From Palleniella muris (lineage in GTDB: Bacteria; Bacteroidota; Bacteroidia; Bacteroidales; Bacteroidaceae): a DNA stretch of 64,000 nt. The position numbers were made by a program, and so were the translations under genes. Where the stretch lies: the NCBI RefSeq assembly GCF_004792655.1, contig NZ_SRZC01000016.1, positions 26,290-90,289 of the forward strand. The letters are read 5' to 3'. Positions 46,715-55,062 of the stretch are shown piece by piece (the stretch's first letter is position 1; each line of letters opens with the position of its first letter). Below the pieces are notes generated by a model. That model was given only the letters and a program-made list of their open reading frames with translations, was not told where the DNA came from and ran no database searches.

Positions 46715-49033
46715 TTATCTCACAGCAACTTTCTTACCGTTGACGATGTACATTCCGCTTGGGAGGCCCTCGAGGGATGTTGTGCCGCGGCGTACAATCT
46801 GTCCGTAGATGGAGTATACGGCGGCAGGCAGGTCGCGTTCAGTGGCATCCATGGTGATGAATCCCTCTATTGCCGTCGTGGTGTTGTCGCCGATGCCGTC
46901 CATTGAGATGAATGCCAGCCTGTGGCCTTTTGCTCCTGGAATGCTCTGGTGCTCATCCTCAATCCACCAGCTGTAGCCTGCTGCCTTGTCCCATTGTCCT
47001 GGGAGGTGGTAAAGGTTGCTGTCATGCATGACATAGGCGTTTGCCGGTACAATTGTCTCTTTCTCGAATGTTGCATAGACGCGCAGCTTGCAGTCTTTGT
47101 AGCCGTCGCCGTTGACAGTGAAGAAATGGTCTCCGTCGATGACTACATCCCCGTTGTACTCCAGGGCCTGGAATCGTTTGAGGTTTTCTATGTTAATCTC
47201 TTCCTCGAGAAGTTCCTTCTTGCAGAGGGACACTCGTGAGATGGTGTAGAACGGAGCGGTGATTTTTGTCTCCCCTCTGTCGCCTATGTCTATGTATCCC
47301 TCTTGGGTAAGGTCGCCGATAAGCGGCTTGATGATGAATGCCTCTCCTTTTCTTGTCACGACGTCATCATCGCTATAGCTGTCAAGTTTCAGGGTCTGGA
47401 ATGCTATGGCTCCTTCACGGCCGGACTCGGCATTGCACAGTTTGGCGATCTCCACTCTTGCCGTGAACGCTTGTGTGATCTGTCTCTTTGTAAGGTCGAC
47501 AGGGAGGCAGAGGCTGTTCCACGTGTTTGCCGTCATGGTGCGCTTGAGAATCAGCGGACGGTTGACATACTTTGATTCGTAGTCGGAGTTCTCCGCCGTT
47601 GAACCGTTCTTGAAATTGTTCCATCCCTCATCGAGTGCGAAGCTTTCGCCGAGGTATTTCAGTCGGAAGTCATCAAAGTAGACATAGTCGTTGTCGGTCA
47701 TGTCCTTGTCAATCTCTATGCCGATTTCTATGTCCTGTCCTTCATTTTCATCGAAGTTTGCATAGAAGGTCAGGTAGTTGGGGTAGACCTTGCAGTAGAA
47801 GACCACACCTGCTTCCACCTTGTTGGAGACTTTGTTGTCACGGATGTCCTTGCCAAGGAACTCTATCTTGTCGAAAGTTTCTTCTCTTACAGGTACTTTC
47901 TCAAGGCTTATGCGTCCCTCTTCCTCGCCGTATGATTTTCCGAGGAGTGACATGGATTTCCATTCTGGTGTGCCTTTTGATGTTGCGTTTGTGGTTTTCG
48001 CATACAGTTTCGCATACTCCGTCTTGTCCTTTTCGTCATTGAAGAATCCCTGGCATTCCACCTGATACCATCCGCTTTTGTGCAGCTTGACTTTCTGGAA
48101 CAGCTTCGCGCCTTTTGCCGCTTTCTTTATGCCTCCGCAGTAGAACATTCCGAAATTCTGGTCGACATTGCTTTGGGTGTAAAGGTCATTGCCTTTGTCG
48201 TCAAAGAATTCTCCGGAGAAGTCATTTGAGAACGTCATCGTACCGCTCTGCTGCCATCCTCTTCCGGACTCGCTGTCGTATGTGTTGTACTTGTTCAGAC
48301 GGTTGAAGCCTTGTGCACGGAGCATGAAGGTGGCGTCGGAAGGTCTTTCCTTGTTATAGGTGTCAGGGAACATGTCTTCCAGATATTCCTCGGAAACGAT
48401 TTTCCAATGTGTCTCCCTTGGATTCCTGTTGCGGATTTCCGTAATTGTCATTGCACGCACAAGGTTGCTGTTTACTTGTTGGAAGACATTAATGGTCATG
48501 AGGTTGTTGCTGCACAGGTAATATTCCTGTGTGCCGTCGAAGACTTTTATGCGGTAGACATTGCCTTCCTTTGAGTCTGCTATTTTCTCGAATTCCCAGT
48601 TGACATAAATGCCGTTCTCGTCCTTTTGGTCGAAATAGACACCTCTCGTCTTGCTTGTATTGCCTTCCGGCACAAGTCCGAGGTATTCTCCGCTGGTTTC
48701 CGTATTGCGGAACGGTCCTTTGATTTTGTAGGAATTGTTATTGTCATGATTTGGCATTACAAGCAGTGGCAGTCCGACTGTGAATGTCGCTGTTCGCGTG
48801 CCCCAGAAGCCTCCGGCGTTGAGAAACATGTCCTTTTCGAGATTATAGAGAAGGATGCGGGTTTCTTTTCCTGATGACTGTAACTGGTTGAGTTCCTCAA
48901 TAGTCATGCCTTCGCCGTAAAATCCGGCATGTTCTGCATCCACCTGTGCCATGGACTGCTGCGGCATTGCCGCCATTGACAGGCACAGGAAGCATAGCTT
49001 GGCGATTTTTGTGTAAAATGCAAACCTTTTCAT
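46715..49033 (-). CDS. Large secreted protein with T9SS type A-like C-terminal sorting segment
   Basis: A 772-residue protein with a signal peptide (LCFLCLSMAAMPQQSMAQ). The final 38 residues, with AAVYSIYGQIVRR, LEGLPSGMYIVNGKKVAVR, fit the type IX secretion sorting segment, which is cleaved when cargo is attached to the surface. The middle has beta-rich, carbohydrate-binding-like stretches (about 290-460, YVYFDDFRLKYLG at its end) but no enzyme motif. A surface adhesin or glycan-binding role is likely. A G10 tract lies upstream of the promoter, so expression may vary. Confidence 0.8.
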   Translation of the reverse strand: MKRFAFYTKIAKLCFLCLSMAAMPQQSMAQVDAEHAGFYGEGMTIEELNQLQSSGKETRILLYNLEKDMFLNAGGFWGTRTATFTVGLPLLVMPNHDNNNSYKIKGPFRNTETSGEYLGLVPEGNTSKTRGVYFDQKDENGIYVNWEFEKIADSKEGNVYRIKVFDGTQEYYLCSNNLMTINVFQQVNSNLVRAMTITEIRNRNPRETHWKIVSEEYLEDMFPDTYNKERPSDATFMLRAQGFNRLNKYNTYDSESGRGWQQSGTMTFSNDFSGEFFDDKGNDLYTQSNVDQNFGMFYCGGIKKAAKGAKLFQKVKLHKSGWYQVECQGFFNDEKDKTEYAKLYAKTTNATSKGTPEWKSMSLLGKSYGEEEGRISLEKVPVREETFDKIEFLGKDIRDNKVSNKVEAGVVFYCKVYPNYLTFYANFDENEGQDIEIGIEIDKDMTDNDYVYFDDFRLKYLGESFALDEGWNNFKNGSTAENSDYESKYVNRPLILKRTMTANTWNSLCLPVDLTKRQITQAFTARVEIAKLCNAESGREGAIAFQTLKLDSYSDDDVVTRKGEAFIIKPLIGDLTQEGYIDIGDRGETKITAPFYTISRVSLCKKELLEEEINIENLKRFQALEYNGDVVIDGDHFFTVNGDGYKDCKLRVYATFEKETIVPANAYVMHDSNLYHLPGQWDKAAGYSWWIEDEHQSIPGAKGHRLAFISMDGIGDNTTTAIEGFITMDATERDLPAAVYSIYGQIVRRGTTSLEGLPSGMYIVNGKKVAVR

Positions 49034-49391
49034 CTTTATGAAATTTTTTATGTTAAATTCTCTGTCTTTTGTGATAGGTTACTTAGCTTGTGGCATTGCC
49101 GTGTGTGAGATGTCCGGCACGCAAGTTTCTCTCTTGGTGTTTCTTCTTATCACAAATTTTTTTCTATAGTGTGCAAAGTTAATGATATTTTTTCATATCG
49201 CTCTTTTTAAATCGGGGGGGGGGTAATATTTGTTAACGCGGATATGCGTGTTTTTATTTATAATTAACTATTCTTGTTCACTGAGCGACTGTTGATGCAT
49301 GGACTTCAGAATCCGCAAGAATTCGTATGCGGGAATGTGAAGAGATGTATGGCATGCGGATTCTTGCGGATTCTGAAGATTTGTGTGAGGT
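49034..49391. other. Intergenic region: promoter, G10 tract and long inverted repeat
   Basis: On the minus strand TAACTTTG (49175-49182) is the -7 box for the secreted protein. A run of ten G's lies at 49214-49223, a little upstream of where the -33 box should be (about 49202). Further away, 49304-49330 and 49352-49378 form a 27-bp inverted repeat with two mismatches (arm starts CTTCAGAATCCGC) downstream of the TlpA-like gene. It has no T-run, so it is not a standard terminator. Confidence 0.75.
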
Positions 49392-50546
49392 TTATTGTGC
49401 TCCGCCTTTCAGCAGTGCGAGTATTTCTGCGTTGATGTCTTTTACCTGTATGTCGCGCTTGACGGGAGTGCCGTTGCGGTCGAGGAGGAAGTAGGTCGGT
49501 ACGGACTGCACGTTGTATGTCCCTGATGCCTGTCCTTTCTCGTCATAGACGCTCACCCAGGGCAGTGCTGCCACCTTTGTCTTCCAGAAGTGTGCGTTGC
49601 CGTCCACGCCGACTTGGTAGATTTCGAGTCCCTGTGCGTGGTATTTGTTGTAGAGGTTTCGCAGTTCCATGATGCGCTCTGTGGAGCCTTTCATGGAGAA
49701 GGAGTGGAAGTCGAGGAGGATGACTTTGCCTTTCAGTTCGGAGAGCCGTCGTGTGTTGCCTTTGTTGTCGAGGAGAGCGAGGTCGATCATTGTTGTCTCT
49801 CTGACTTTTGATGCGTCGATGTCTATTCCCCTGTTGGCGTTGTCGATGATGCGCATTGTCTTCATGCCTTCGATGGCGATGTTGTGGAGGTTCTTGCCTC
49901 GTTCCGCTTCAGGGTAGAAGGTGTCCCATGATGTTGCGACGGCGGCGAACATCTTGATGTCGTCGCGGTTCTCGCGTGGGTTGAAGATGAGTCGGTTGCC
50001 AAGTGCCTGGAAGAGTGCGAAGTAGGCGTATGCCTTCATCGGTTCTTTGGTGATGTATTCGCTTTTGATTTTTTTCTTGTAGGCTTCAACGACTTTGTTG
50101 ATGGAGTCGTTGGCAATGCGTGCGCTGAGGTTCGGGTTGCGGTCGATTTTTATGCATTGGTTCTGCAGGGCAATCTGGAGGTATGCCAGTTCCTGTATCT
50201 TCTTGCAGTTTTCGGAGCCTGTGATTTCGTACTTCCATGCCATGTCAGGGTACTGTGCCTTTACGCTGACTGTCTCTGTGGAGTCGGCGGAGAGGTTGAT
50301 GATTTGGTCGGCGATGCGCAGGCGGTAGAATTCCGGTGCTTCCTTTGCGTCTGCCGCGAATTGGAACTTGCCGTCTTCGGCGAGTTTGACGGAGTCCATG
50401 ACTACGGGCCCTTCGAGAGAGAGGTTCTCGAAGTAGAGTGTGGAGTCCTTGGCGTTGGTTATCTCTCCTTCGACGTGGTATTTCGCCTTTGAGCATGATG
50501 TCGCGAGGGCGATGGTCGCGAGGGAGTAGAGGAGGAGTTTTTTCAT
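49392..50546 (-). CDS. TlpA-like lipoprotein without the CxxC active site
   Basis: A 384-residue lipoprotein (SLATIALATSC, lipid Cys near residue 18; start chosen at 50546 for this signal). Residues about 22-120 are a DUF4369-like beta domain (YHVEGEITNAKDSTLYFENL). Residues about 245-384 are a thioredoxin fold: GKVILLDFHSFSMKGS, then VPTYFLLDRNGTPV with the cis-Pro. The place of the W-C-x-x-C site is taken by HSFSMKGS, so it cannot be a classical disulfide oxidoreductase. It may bind partner proteins or have another activity. Confidence 0.88.
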   Translation of the reverse strand: MKKLLLYSLATIALATSCSKAKYHVEGEITNAKDSTLYFENLSLEGPVVMDSVKLAEDGKFQFAADAKEAPEFYRLRIADQIINLSADSTETVSVKAQYPDMAWKYEITGSENCKKIQELAYLQIALQNQCIKIDRNPNLSARIANDSINKVVEAYKKKIKSEYITKEPMKAYAYFALFQALGNRLIFNPRENRDDIKMFAAVATSWDTFYPEAERGKNLHNIAIEGMKTMRIIDNANRGIDIDASKVRETTMIDLALLDNKGNTRRLSELKGKVILLDFHSFSMKGSTERIMELRNLYNKYHAQGLEIYQVGVDGNAHFWKTKVAALPWVSVYDEKGQASGTYNVQSVPTYFLLDRNGTPVKRDIQVKDINAEILALLKGGAQ

Positions 50547-50564
50547 TGGTGGTTGTGTTTTTTC

Positions 50565-50588
50565 CGACAAGTTATCAAGTTGTCGGGG
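50565..50588. repeat. Class A' array (8-bp)
   Basis: CGACAAGT, TATCAAGT and TGTCGGGG, three octamers between the lipoprotein gene and the TlpA-like gene. Confidence 0.6.
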
Positions 50589-50595
50589 TTATGCG

Positions 50596-51093
50596 TTATT
50601 GTTTAGAGAAGTCTGTCTCCGCTTTCTTGGAGAGTCCGTAAGGGTATCTGTCCCAATCGAAGGATGCGACTTTTTCGAGATAGAAGTTGCGGAAGCCTCC
50701 CAAGTATTCCAGTGTGCCGGTGAATTCGATGCCGTTGAGGCGGTAGTTGTTTCTGTCTATGTAGAGATAGTTTTTGCGGTCGTCATATTCGTTGTCAAGG
50801 AGGTAGATGACGATGTCCTCTCGGGTCACTTGCCATTTGAACCGGCTGCAGAACCAAGTGCCGTCGCGGTAATCGTCAAGCCAGCGTCCTGTTCCTGTTG
50901 CTCCAATGGATGCGTTGTACGGGTCTCCGTAGAATTCGATGGTGGTGTATGTCTTCTCACCGTTTGATGTGCGTGTGTACCCTTCCCATATGCCTTCAAG
51001 GCTGTAGGCGATGTACTCGTCCGGGTCGCTCTCGCACGAGGTCAGTGAGATGCTGAGTATTGCTGTAAGAGCAAAGAAGATGAGTTTTTTCAT
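50596..51093 (-). CDS. Small lipoprotein, copy 2 of a tandem pair
   Basis: A 165-residue lipoprotein (FFALTAILSISLTSC, lipid Cys near residue 20). The mature part has a lipocalin-like beta layout: LEGIWEGYTRTSNGE, IEFYGDPYNA and TGTGRWLDDYRDGTWF. It shares the signal peptide, the LEGxWxG start and the TGTGRW-D-Y-DGT motif with the gene at 51249-51749, so they are tandem duplicates that have diverged. Its C-terminus extends about 15 residues more. Function is unknown. Confidence 0.8.
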   Translation of the reverse strand: MKKLIFFALTAILSISLTSCESDPDEYIAYSLEGIWEGYTRTSNGEKTYTTIEFYGDPYNASIGATGTGRWLDDYRDGTWFCSRFKWQVTREDIVIYLLDNEYDDRKNYLYIDRNNYRLNGIEFTGTLEYLGGFRNFYLEKVASFDWDRYPYGLSKKAETDFSKQ

Positions 51094-51110
51094 TGGTTGT
51101 TGTGATTTTG

Positions 51111-51194
51111 GTCAGTAATGTCAGTATTGTCAATTGTGTCAGTATTGACGCAACTGTCATTACTGCCTTGATTGTCAATACTTACAGTACTGAC
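51111..51194. repeat. Class A array, copy 2 of a duplicated array
   Basis: TGTCAGTAT, TGTCAATTG, TGTCAGTAT and TGACGCAAC in exact phase. Apart from a few bases, it is identical to the array at 51767-51850, 656 bp away. Confidence 0.92.
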
Positions 51195-51204
51195 GTTTTT
51201 TTTA

Positions 51205-51236
51205 AGACAACTTGCCGAGGTGGCAGGTTGTCATGT
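51205..51236. repeat. Class A' array, copy 2
   Basis: AGACAACT, TGCCGAGG, TGGCAGGT and TGTCATGT, four octamers that can also fold as a hairpin. It is duplicated at 51861-51892. Confidence 0.8.
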
Positions 51237-51248
51237 TTGTTTATGGGC

Positions 51249-51749
51249 TTAGTCTCCCCAGTTGTAGGAGTTTTTTCTTTCGAATGCGAAGCCGCGCATG
51301 TCGCCGTCGTAGTCAACTTTTCCGGAGAAGAGGTTGTTGCTGAGGCTGTAGCCGTCGTTCTTGATGTAGAGGACTGTGCCGGTAGGCTTTCCGTCGTTGT
51401 CAAGGAGCTTTATGATGATTTGCACGAAGTCCACTTCCCATTCTGTGCGGTTGTAGGAGTAGGTGCCGTCGTCGTATTCATCGGACCAGCGTCCTGTTCC
51501 TTTTGTGCCGTAGCGTGCCTTGTCAGGGTTGCCGACGAACTGGATGGTGGTGTTCACCTCCTCTTCTTCGTAAGTGGTTTCGCCTTTTTCATTCTCTATC
51601 TCGTGTGTGATTATGGTTTTTCCTTTCCATGTGCCTTCAAGGGTCACGGCATTTTCGCCTTCGGTGTATTTGTCGTCGTCATCATTGTTGCATGAGATTA
51701 GCGCGACGCTGAGGATTGCTGCAAGAGCAAAGAATATGAATTTTTTCAT
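51249..51749 (-). CDS. Small lipoprotein, copy 1 of a tandem pair
   Basis: A 166-residue lipoprotein (FFALAAILSVALISC). The mature part starts with an acidic linker (NNDDDDKYTEGE), then VTLEGTWKGKTIITHEIENE, IQFVGNPDKARYGTKGTGRW and DEYDDGTYSYN. The beta-rich layout matches the next gene. Its first codons, its leader and the repeats upstream are nearly identical in DNA to those of copy 2, while the rest has diverged strongly. A ligand-binding surface role is possible. Confidence 0.8.
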   Translation of the reverse strand: MKKFIFFALAAILSVALISCNNDDDDKYTEGENAVTLEGTWKGKTIITHEIENEKGETTYEEEEVNTTIQFVGNPDKARYGTKGTGRWSDEYDDGTYSYNRTEWEVDFVQIIIKLLDNDGKPTGTVLYIKNDGYSLSNNLFSGKVDYDGDMRGFAFERKNSYNWGD

Positions 51750-51766
51750 TGGTTGTTGTGATTTTG

Positions 51767-51850
51767 GTCAGTAATGCCAGTATTGTCAATTGTGTCAGTA
51801 TTGACGCAACTGTCATTACTGTCTTGATTGTCAATACTGACAATACTGTC
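51767..51850. repeat. Class A array, copy 1 of a duplicated array
   Basis: Near-identical to the array at 51111-51194. Differences include TGCCAGTAT for TGTCAGTAT. Confidence 0.92.
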
Positions 51851-51860
51851 GTTTTTTTTG

Positions 51861-51892
51861 AGACAACTTGCCGAGGTGGCAGGTTGTCATGT
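51861..51892. repeat. Class A' array, copy 1
   Basis: The same four octamers as at 51205-51236. It ends seven bases before the GH43 gene stop codon. Confidence 0.8.
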
Positions 51893-51898
51893 TAATTC

Positions 51899-53665
51899 TT
51901 ACTTCGTGAACTTTATCCAGTCGACATCAAGGAATGCGCCGTCATTGTTCTTGGTAGGGCGGGAGTTGTAGAAGCCCACTTTCGCGCCTATCCATTTGCC
52001 TTCCTTTACAGCGAACGGTGTGCCCATGTTCTTGAATTTCTTGCCGTCGAGGCTGTAAGAGAACTGTGCGTGGGACTTGATGCTGTTGCCGATGCCTGAA
52101 GACTTTACGGTGCAGCGCACATAAACGTCAGGAGTGGCGTTGCGAGGCTGTGGGATGTCGTCCACGGCATATTTCTGTGTGTATGGCGCAGGCAGCGCCT
52201 TGAGGTCGACAGGCTGCTCGGCGATAACCTTCTCTGCCTTGCCTTTCTGTGCACCCTCACAGACAACATACTGGAGCTTGCAGATAGTCCCCTTGCCGTC
52301 CTTTCCACCTTTCTCTGTGATGAAGCGCAGTGCGGCATAGTCCTGACCCTTGATTATGAAGCCCGCCTGCTCGCCTTTGTTCTTGTAGGACGGGTTTGGG
52401 ATGAACTTAACCTTGGCAGTGGCGGTGAAGTTCTCTGTCGGGAACTTCTGCAGGAGAGCGTTCTGGAGGTCGGAGAGGTTATGGAACTCCTCAGGCTGCT
52501 CCACACCGTAGAGACGCAGCTTGGACTTGTTGGCGTCGCAGAAGTACCAATAATGGCTGTAAGGTCCTTCAAACTGCCACTGCTTTCCGAGTTCGGGGCT
52601 GTTGAAATCGTCATCCTCTGCCGGCTGTACAGGGTTCTTTGACGCAGGGAGGTTTGGCTTCTTCCATGTTGCCACGGCGTCGCCGCAGCCGTCGCCGTCC
52701 TTGTCGTCGCCTATTACGAGCCAGTCATTGACCCATTTTGCAGGCTGCAGGTGAACCACACGGCCGTAGGCGTGCTTGTCCTGGAAGTGCAGGAACCAGT
52801 CCTCGCCGTTCTGAGTGTCTACCCATGCGCCCTGGTGAGGACCGTTGACCTTTGACTTTCCCTGTGCCAGTCCCACGTATTCCTCATAAGGACCGAAAGG
52901 ATTCTTTGAGCGGAGCTCCACCTGCCACCCGTATTTCACGCCGCCGGCAGGAGAGAAGATGTAGTAATATCCGTTGCGCTTGTAGAACTTTGTGCCTTCG
53001 ATTGTCGGCTGGTCCTCGTGTCCGTCGTAGACTATGCGTGAAGGACCGATGACCTTCTCGCCGTCAGGAGACATCGGAGCCACGAAGAGTACCGACTTCA
53101 CGCCTGCCCTTGAGCCGGCACATCCGTGGGAGAGGTAAGCCTTGCCGTCGTCATCCCACAGAGGGCAGCAGTCGATCATGCCCTTTCCTTCCTTCACCCA
53201 TACAGGCTTTGTCCATGTGCCGCGCGGGTCCTGTGTCTTTGTCATGAAGAGTCCCTGGTCAGGGTCGCCGCAGTAGATGTAGAACCATCCGTCGTGGTAG
53301 CGTATCGCCGGTGCCCAGACATAGTTGCCGTGCTGTATCTTCTTGCGCCAGTCGAGTTCCTTTCCCTTGTTCTCCGGCAGCACAGGATAGTCGTCGGTGA
53401 GTGCCGCGCCGATGATTTCCCAGTTGACGAGGTCGGTGGAGTGCAGGATTTGCAGTCCCGGGAAGCAGGCGAAGGATGATGAAGTCATATAGTAGTCGTT
53501 GCCCACTCGGCAGACATCAGGGTCGGAGTAGTCGGCATCGATGATAGGGTTCTTGTACTTGTTTCCCGGCAGGTTAGGGTTCCATGTGTTGCTCTTGCTC
53601 TGTGCGAGGCAGTCAGTGGTGGAGAGTAGGAGGGATGTGAGTCCTACGGCTAAGATTAGTTTCAT
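51899..53665 (-). CDS. Glycoside hydrolase family 43 enzyme
   Basis: A 588-residue exported enzyme (signal ends DCLAQSK, about 22). Residues about 35-340 form the GH43 five-bladed propeller: IIDADYSDPDVCR (catalytic base Asp, about 44), GMIDCCPLWDDDG (Asp that tunes pKa) and DQPTIEGTKFYKR (acid Glu, about 215). Residues about 360-588 form a C-terminal beta-sandwich typical of the beta-xylosidase/arabinofuranosidase subgroup. It probably releases xylose or arabinose from plant hemicellulose or pectin side chains in the periplasm. It is not in a PUL; no SusC/D genes are near. Confidence 0.93.
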   Translation of the reverse strand: MKLILAVGLTSLLLSTTDCLAQSKSNTWNPNLPGNKYKNPIIDADYSDPDVCRVGNDYYMTSSSFACFPGLQILHSTDLVNWEIIGAALTDDYPVLPENKGKELDWRKKIQHGNYVWAPAIRYHDGWFYIYCGDPDQGLFMTKTQDPRGTWTKPVWVKEGKGMIDCCPLWDDDGKAYLSHGCAGSRAGVKSVLFVAPMSPDGEKVIGPSRIVYDGHEDQPTIEGTKFYKRNGYYYIFSPAGGVKYGWQVELRSKNPFGPYEEYVGLAQGKSKVNGPHQGAWVDTQNGEDWFLHFQDKHAYGRVVHLQPAKWVNDWLVIGDDKDGDGCGDAVATWKKPNLPASKNPVQPAEDDDFNSPELGKQWQFEGPYSHYWYFCDANKSKLRLYGVEQPEEFHNLSDLQNALLQKFPTENFTATAKVKFIPNPSYKNKGEQAGFIIKGQDYAALRFITEKGGKDGKGTICKLQYVVCEGAQKGKAEKVIAEQPVDLKALPAPYTQKYAVDDIPQPRNATPDVYVRCTVKSSGIGNSIKSHAQFSYSLDGKKFKNMGTPFAVKEGKWIGAKVGFYNSRPTKNNDGAFLDVDWIKFTK

Positions 53666-53688
53666 TGTGTTATAGGTTATGGATTTTG

Positions 53689-53766
53689 GTCAGTAATGAC
53701 GGTATTGCCAATATTGTCAGTGCTGACTGTGTACTGTCAAGACTGTCAGTTGTGTCAATACAGACT
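53689..53766. repeat. Class A array in the GH43 leader
   Basis: TGACGGTAT, TGCCAATAT, TGTCAGTGC and TGTCAAGAC, with one longer unit. It lies between the promoter (53778) and the start codon, so it is expected to be transcribed. Confidence 0.9.
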
Positions 53767-53777
53767 GATAATGTGTG

Positions 53778-53785
53778 CAAAGTTA
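53778..53785 (-). promoter_or_regulatory. Promoter -7 box of the GH43 gene
   Basis: TAACTTTG on the minus strand, about 113 bp before the start codon. It places the class A array inside the 5' leader. Confidence 0.6.
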
Positions 53786-53850
53786 GCGAAAATTATTGGA
53801 AAACATGCTAAAAGCGGTGTTTTTTTCGGTTGTGGGTGAGGGTTATTGGC

Positions 53851-53921
53851 TGATGCATCATGATTAATCGTGTTGCGTCATGTTGCGTCATGTTGCAGCA
53901 TGTTGAATCATGATGCATCAA
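53851..53921. repeat. Class B array (10-bp)
   Basis: ATGATTAATC, GTGTTGCGTC, ATGTTGCGTC and ATGTTGCAGC in 10-bp phase. It lies between the GH43 promoter region and the nucleoside kinase gene. Confidence 0.9.
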
Positions 53922-53937
53922 CTTATTTCCCTAACTC

Positions 53938-54939
53938 TCAATATTCAAACGAGCTTCCTCCGAGGAATTCCCTCAGGAGGCTTGTCGGCGGGATGTCCTT
54001 CTCAGCCATTTCCATGGAACTGATAGGCGCGAGCCAGCCGAGCAGGCGTTTTGCCACATCGGTTATGTAAGTGTCCGTCTCGGTCGCAAGCACCTCGTTG
54101 AGTGCGCGTTCCCCCTGGGTCTTCATGACGGCAAGCTCAAAGAGCATGGCAGTGTTGAACACCGCATCGGCGTTTTCCTGGTACGGGAATATCCATTTCT
54201 CCTCACCGGCTCTCACGCTTGGCCAGCGGCGTATGGTCTCCGCTGCCGACACTCCGCGCTGCCTTACATCGCGGAGGATGCGGCGCAGCAGGCGGTTGTC
54301 GCTTGTCGGGATGCGTGTGCCGTCGTCGAGAAAATTGCTGACGAGGGCGGAGGCATAAAGGCGGAATATCTGGTTTTGCGGCACGTTGCAGGTCAGTGCC
54401 GGGTTGAGAGCGTGGATGCCTTCAAAGATAAGCACCTCGTTGCCTTTCAGTTGCAGGCGGTTTCCGCTCTTTAGGCTGCGTCCCTCCTTGAAGTCGTAGC
54501 GTGGCAGTTCCACCTCCTTGCCACGGAAGAGGGCGTTAAGATGCTCGTTGAGCAGTTCGACGTTGAGTGCTCCGAGGCATTCGAAGTCATAGTCACCATT
54601 CTCGTCCCTCGGAGTCAGATGACGGTCGAGGAAATAGTCGTCAAGGGAAATCGGCACGGGCCAGATGCCGTCAGCAATGAGCTGTATGCTCAGGCGTTTG
54701 CTTGTCGTTGTCTTTCCTGACGACGAAGGACCGGCGAGGAGCACCGTCCTGACTTCCTGCCGTTGTGCTATGCGGTCGGCGATTTTCACGATTTCCTTTT
54801 CCTGCAGGGCTTCGGAGACCTGTATGAGGTTCTTTGCGTGTCCCTTGCTGATGGCGTTGTTGAGGTCTTCGATGGTCGAGAGACCTAACATCTTGCGCCA
54901 CCGTGCATTCTCTTCGATAACGTTCCGGATTTTGTTCAT
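53938..54939 (-). CDS. Uridine kinase-like nucleoside kinase, short form
   Basis: A 333-residue P-loop kinase. Walker A is LLAGPSSSGKTTTSKRLSIQL (first 20 residues of it; about residues 68-88), followed by ISLDDYFLDRHLTPRDENGD and VLIFEGIHALNPAL, typical of the phosphoribulokinase/uridine kinase family. In many Bacteroidetes this kinase follows a TGS and threonyl-tRNA-synthetase-like N-terminal region of about 200 residues, giving about 550 in total. Here the frame starts only 67 residues before the P-loop, with a class A array directly upstream, so the N-terminal part is absent. Confidence 0.85.
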   Translation of the reverse strand: MNKIRNVIEENARWRKMLGLSTIEDLNNAISKGHAKNLIQVSEALQEKEIVKIADRIAQRQEVRTVLLAGPSSSGKTTTSKRLSIQLIADGIWPVPISLDDYFLDRHLTPRDENGDYDFECLGALNVELLNEHLNALFRGKEVELPRYDFKEGRSLKSGNRLQLKGNEVLIFEGIHALNPALTCNVPQNQIFRLYASALVSNFLDDGTRIPTSDNRLLRRILRDVRQRGVSAAETIRRWPSVRAGEEKWIFPYQENADAVFNTAMLFELAVMKTQGERALNEVLATETDTYITDVAKRLLGWLAPISSMEMAEKDIPPTSLLREFLGGSSFEY

Positions 54940-54959
54940 GGGGTTGTTTTTTTTTAATT

Positions 54960-55053
54960 GGTCAGTAGTGACAGTATTGTCAATAATGTCGGCACTGTCG
55001 GTGGGTTGGTGTTGCCAGTACTGTCGGTTGTGCCAATATTGTCAATACTGACG
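54960..55053. repeat. Class A array (9-bp)
   Basis: TGACAGTAT, TGTCAATAA, TGTCGGCAC and TGCCAATAT, with a phase slip at a GGTGGGTTGG stretch. It lies between the sigma-factor stop codon and the kinase start. Confidence 0.9.
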
Positions 55054-55062
55054 GTAGGGTTA

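Noticed and set aside
47515..47530. Possible parS site in the secreted-protein gene
   Set aside because: Only the left part (TGTTCCACGTG) matches; the right half differs at four of five positions.
51205..51236. Hairpin as an intrinsic terminator of the lipoprotein gene
   Set aside because: The T-run is on the wrong side for the minus-strand transcript; the octamer period explains the symmetry.
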